NCBI GenBank assembly: GCA_029857995.1
Contig: JAOUFZ010000068.1
Span: 1 to 8,308 of the forward strand
Direction of reading: 5' to 3'
DNA: 8,308 nt
DNA from: Dehalococcoidia bacterium
GTDB lineage: Bacteria > Chloroflexota > Dehalococcoidia > GIF9 > AB-539-J10
The position numbers and the translations under genes were made by a program. The notes below the pieces were generated by a model. The model ran no database searches and was not told the origin of the DNA. It saw only the letters and a list, made by a program, of their open reading frames with translations. Below, piece after piece: positions 5,761 to 8,308 of the stretch. How positions within the stretch are numbered: position 1 is the first letter of the stretch; every line of letters begins with the position of its first letter.

Positions 5761-7617
5761 ATGAAGACAGTGCTTAGTTTGAGGAAAGACCGTTACGTGG
5801 AAAGGCTTGGCTTGTCCTTGATTGTGATAGCCTTAATTGCCGGGATGGTAGGTACCGGTTGCGGTACTAGTGGATACGAGCTGACCATGGCAGCAGACCC
5901 TGCCGCAGGTGGGACGGCAACTGATGAGACGAAAGGATCGCCTTACGCGGAAGGCACTATCGTCAAGATAAAAGCGGAAGCCAAGACGGGCTACCAGTTT
6001 GTTAGCTGGACGGCGCCGGCGGGCACATTTGGTAATGCGAATGCCGCCTCGACTATCTTCGCCATGCCCACTGCAGATGTAACCGTCACCGCTAACTTTG
6101 CCGCCGGCTATGACCTCAGCATGGCGGTAAACCCTGCGGGAGGAGGGACGGCGACTGATTTGTTTGATGCTTCACCTTATGCAGCAGGCACTGTCGTGAG
6201 CATACAAGCGGAAGCCGACTGGGGCTGCCAGTTTGTTACCTGGACGGCGCCGGCGGGCACATTTGCTGATGCAAATGCCGAGGAGACTACCTTCACCGTG
6301 CCGGCTCAAGATGTAACCGTCACCGCCAATTTTCAGCCGCCGGCCGACCACTTTAAGTTTTACCAGGCAGACTCGGATACGTACATAGGGGAGGCTGTGC
6401 ACCTGGAGGACGAATTTGGCACTGTCGGCGCAACGGTGGGGTCGTGTTGGGGCTTCGGCGACCCTGTTGAGAAGGTGCACGACTATGTGTGGACGCCGAT
6501 CTGGAGCGCCGACCGCCACTTCACGGTGTACAACCTAACGTACGAAGAAGAGCCTCAGGTGTGGTACGTGGGGGTGAACAACCAGTTTGGCGAGACGATG
6601 CTGACAGTGTACGGTCCGGTCGGGCTGTGTGTACCGACCCAGCAGGAGGGCCATGACGCGCCCGTAGCTCTCGACTATTTCCTGCTCTACGAGGTCACGC
6701 AAGGCCGGTCCGTTGAGGCGGTTGTCAGTCTGAGTGACCAGTTCGGCGATGAAACGGTCACGGTGTATGAACCTGCCTTCTTCGCTAATCCCGTCCGGAT
6801 AATACACGAGGGAGAGGTAACGGAGATCCTGTACCCGGAGGTGCATGGGGTACTCTACCGGATACAAGGCGGGGATTTCCAGACGGAGGTACAGGTCGTC
6901 AACCAGTTCGGTGAGCAGACCCTCAACGTGCACGAGCCAGCTCTTCTGGCCGTGCCGTCCGAGAAAATAAGCACTTCCGTGACCGAGCCCCTGGCGGTCG
7001 CGGCAGTGCTAGGTGATTACGATTCCCAGTTGAGCGACCTTCTCCGGGTCAATAACATTTGGGCCGAGGAAAGGGACTGGGATGTAATCTCTGATATAGG
7101 CGACTATGACGTCGTGGTGGTAAACCGGCCCGATGACCCGGGATCAACTTACTTCCAGGCCTTCCTGGACGCCGCCAGCGATAACGGGGTGGGAGTCGTC
7201 TTCACCAGCTCGTGGGGCACTTGGCGGTCATGGGGGATATCGTTGCTGGAATGGTATTCCGGTGACCCGGCCGGACACAGTACAGATTACGACTCGGGCG
7301 ATGTGTATTACAAGGTGACGCAGGAGCACCCCATTTTTGCTGGCTGGGACGTAGGTGATGAGATAACAATCATCACCGGTGGTGACTGTGACCACGCCTG
7401 GTTCTGGGACTACTCCGGCGACACTATAGCCGAGGTTGGCTCTGCCGATTCGGGAATACAGGGTGACGCAGTGGCGGTGGGCACATATGGTGGAAGCACG
7501 CATGTTCTCCTGGCCAGCCTGGGTCCCCAAGATTGGACCAATGTAGCCCACTGGATCGACGACGGCAAGACAATCTTCATAAATGCCGTATTTTTTGCCG
7601 CACCAAGTCCACTGTAA
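5761..7617 (+). CDS. Large multidomain lipoprotein: two InlB-like B-repeats, four DQFG half-repeats and a GATase1/ThuA-like C-terminal domain
   Basis: 618 residues from the ATG at 5761, preferred over an in-frame TTG at 5728 because AGAAGGGA lies about 10 nt upstream and the resulting N-terminus is a normal signal peptide. Cys34 (GTGC) is the likely lipidation site, though Gly at -3 is off-consensus. Residues 39-113 and 117-190 are InlB-like B-repeats (YELTM or YDLSM, GYQFVSW, VTANF). Residues 196-404 hold four half-repeats marked by DEFG (217), NQFG (274), DQFG (326) and NQFG (381), with endings such as DPVEK, CVPT, NPVRI and VPSEK. Residues 411-618 resemble a glutamine-amidotransferase/ThuA-like alpha-beta domain: DYDVVVVNRP (448-457), a strand then TSSWG (482-486), and HWIDDGKTIFINAVFFA at the end. 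The usual elbow has Ser rather than Cys, so amidotransferase activity is unlikely; a binding role is more probable. It is the last of three plus-strand lipoprotein genes. Confidence 0.9.
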   Translation: MKTVLSLRKDRYVERLGLSLIVIALIAGMVGTGCGTSGYELTMAADPAAGGTATDETKGSPYAEGTIVKIKAEAKTGYQFVSWTAPAGTFGNANAASTIFAMPTADVTVTANFAAGYDLSMAVNPAGGGTATDLFDASPYAAGTVVSIQAEADWGCQFVTWTAPAGTFADANAEETTFTVPAQDVTVTANFQPPADHFKFYQADSDTYIGEAVHLEDEFGTVGATVGSCWGFGDPVEKVHDYVWTPIWSADRHFTVYNLTYEEEPQVWYVGVNNQFGETMLTVYGPVGLCVPTQQEGHDAPVALDYFLLYEVTQGRSVEAVVSLSDQFGDETVTVYEPAFFANPVRIIHEGEVTEILYPEVHGVLYRIQGGDFQTEVQVVNQFGEQTLNVHEPALLAVPSEKISTSVTEPLAVAAVLGDYDSQLSDLLRVNNIWAEERDWDVISDIGDYDVVVVNRPDDPGSTYFQAFLDAASDNGVGVVFTSSWGTWRSWGISLLEWYSGDPAGHSTDYDSGDVYYKVTQEHPIFAGWDVGDEITIITGGDCDHAWFWDYSGDTIAEVGSADSGIQGDAVAVGTYGGSTHVLLASLGPQDWTNVAHWIDDGKTIFINAVFFAAPSPL

Positions 7618-7640
7618 GATTTCACCATCTCCTGCACTGA

Positions 7641-7673
7641 CTGCGCCTGAGTCCCCGCTGCCGACAGGCGCAG
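7641..7673 (+). terminator. Inverted repeat shortly after the last lipoprotein gene (possible transcription end)
   Basis: CTGCGCCTG (7641-7649) and CAGGCGCAG (7665-7673) form a perfect 9-bp GC-rich stem with a 15-nt loop, 23 nt past the stop codon. The position suits a terminator or 3' stabilising hairpin, but no T-tract follows, so intrinsic termination is not supported in the classical form. Confidence 0.4.
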
Positions 7674-8230
7674 GGCGGAGACACCCCCCCTCGCTGCGCA
7701 TCGGCTGTGAGCGGCGAAGAATTCTTCGCGGACTTTGTCCTGCATCATGAGATTCTTTTTCTCCACGGAACCTGCACTAAGCAATCCCCGTTTGTATGTT
7801 ATTAGAGGTCTTGGGCCACTGAAGGCAGCTTTCGCCTTCATTCCGTTAGAACCAGCACAATGGAAGTCACTCAAGTAGGAGGAGCTCCAATCCATTTAAG
7901 CCTCAAGACACGCTATTGTGGATGGCTAAAACGGGCACGACAATCAGCCAAATTGTGTATTTGAGGTGTCCCTTCACCTCTCCGCGTGCGCCCTCTCAAG
8001 TTTCCATTAGGTATCTACCGGTTGTTCGCTTACTCTCCTCTAATTCACATGCAGCTATCCGCCTTCCTTCAGGTTTCCACGCGGAATTCCGCACTTATTC
8101 CGCAGGTTATTCCACACCTCCTGGCAACTCAAGAATTGACGTTAACCTGGCGTTAAATTGTGTCATCAAAATTCGTTCCGCAGTTCCGCTTTCTACTCGC
8201 ATTATTGATATCTATTCGTAGTTCCAATGA
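7674..8230. other. Intergenic region with no convincing gene
   Basis: Open frames on both strands here lack ribosome sites at their starts or run antisense into the preceding gene. Visible structure: a hairpin TGAAGGC/GCCTTCA at 7820-7840, AGGAGGAG near 7877 with no start codon at suitable spacing, and the palindrome with direct repeats at 8081-8113. No RNA gene or mobile element was recognised. Confidence 0.55.
8081..8113. repeat. 12-bp perfect palindrome with short direct repeats
   Basis: GCGGAATTCCGC (8081-8092) is a perfect palindrome. ATTCC then recurs at 8086, 8097 and 8109 (spacing 11 and 12), the first two followed by GCA and the third by ACA. Related TTCCGC words recur near 8170-8190. 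The roughly helical-turn spacing suggests a possible protein-binding array. Confidence 0.45.
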
Positions 8231-8234
8231 ACTA

Positions 8235-8308
8235 CCCTGAAACGTTTCAAGGTTATTTCAGGGTCGTTTCGAGGTTAGTTTCAAGGTTGATTTCGGGGTT
8301 GTCCCAGA
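8235..8308. repeat. Degenerate 11-12 bp tandem repeat with embedded palindromes, running to the window edge
   Basis: TTTC followed by two purines and GGT/GG recurs at 8245, 8256, 8267, 8279 and 8291 (spacings 11, 11, 12, 12). The array opens with a perfect palindrome TGAAACGTTTCA (8238-8249) nested in an inverted repeat CCCTGAAA (8235-8242)/TTTCAGGG (8256-8263). The minus strand is open from the edge to a TAA at 8253, so the array could be the repetitive tail of a gene entering from the right, but only 17 codons are visible. Confidence 0.65.

Noticed and set aside
7410..7895. Minus-strand frame of 161 codons overlapping the end of the large lipoprotein gene.
   Set aside because: More than 200 bp is antisense to the confident gene, with no domain or clear ribosome site.
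7916..8221. Plus-strand frame of 101 codons starting with TTG.
   Set aside because: No ribosome site at the start, Ser/Arg/Ile-rich translation without a recognisable pattern, and it runs through palindromic repeats.

Overview
The window looks like a stretch of bacterial chromosome devoted to exported, cell-surface proteins. Four of the five confident genes start with lipoprotein-type signal peptides (hydrophobic run, then a Cys) and the fifth has an ordinary signal peptide. Most starts have strong AGGAGG-type Shine-Dalgarno sites. Base composition is moderate. Subtilase lipoproteins with InlB-type B-repeats, small MmpS-like lipoproteins and DQFG-repeat proteins would suit an environmental bacterium such as a Chloroflexota/Dehalococcoidia-like lineage, but that is a low-confidence guess from protein style. 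No rRNA, tRNA, CRISPR array, phage or transposase gene was seen.

Minus strand, 1-3540: a two-gene operon read right to left. The first gene (3067-3525) encodes a 152-residue secreted protein whose C-terminal 81 residues are 85% identical to the propeptide region of the protease encoded by the next gene. The second gene (start 3005, running off the left edge) encodes a subtilisin-family (S8) lipoprotein with an intact catalytic triad, followed by at least five InlB-type B-repeats. A free-standing propeptide-like protein beside its matching protease is the most interesting feature: it may be a cognate inhibitor or folding chaperone made in trans.

Centre, about 3541-4714: roughly 1.2 kb between the divergent transcription units with no convincing gene. 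It holds one possible 30-codon ORF on the minus strand, several hairpins, a candidate extended -10 promoter (4511-4539) and two palindromes between that promoter and the first plus-strand gene.

Plus strand, 4715-7617: three genes in a row. Two are tandem paralogous small lipoproteins (139 and 145 aa) of a beta-rich, MmpS-like type. The third is a 618-aa lipoprotein with two InlB-like B-repeats, four D/N-x-F-G half-repeats and a C-terminal glutamine-amidotransferase/ThuA-like domain without the nucleophilic Cys. Both transcription units use InlB-type repeats, so the locus plausibly builds a set of surface adhesion, stalk or processing proteins.

Right end, 7618-8308: no confident gene. It holds an inverted repeat just after the last gene, a 12-bp perfect palindrome followed by short direct repeats, and a degenerate 11-12 bp tandem repeat running into the window edge.
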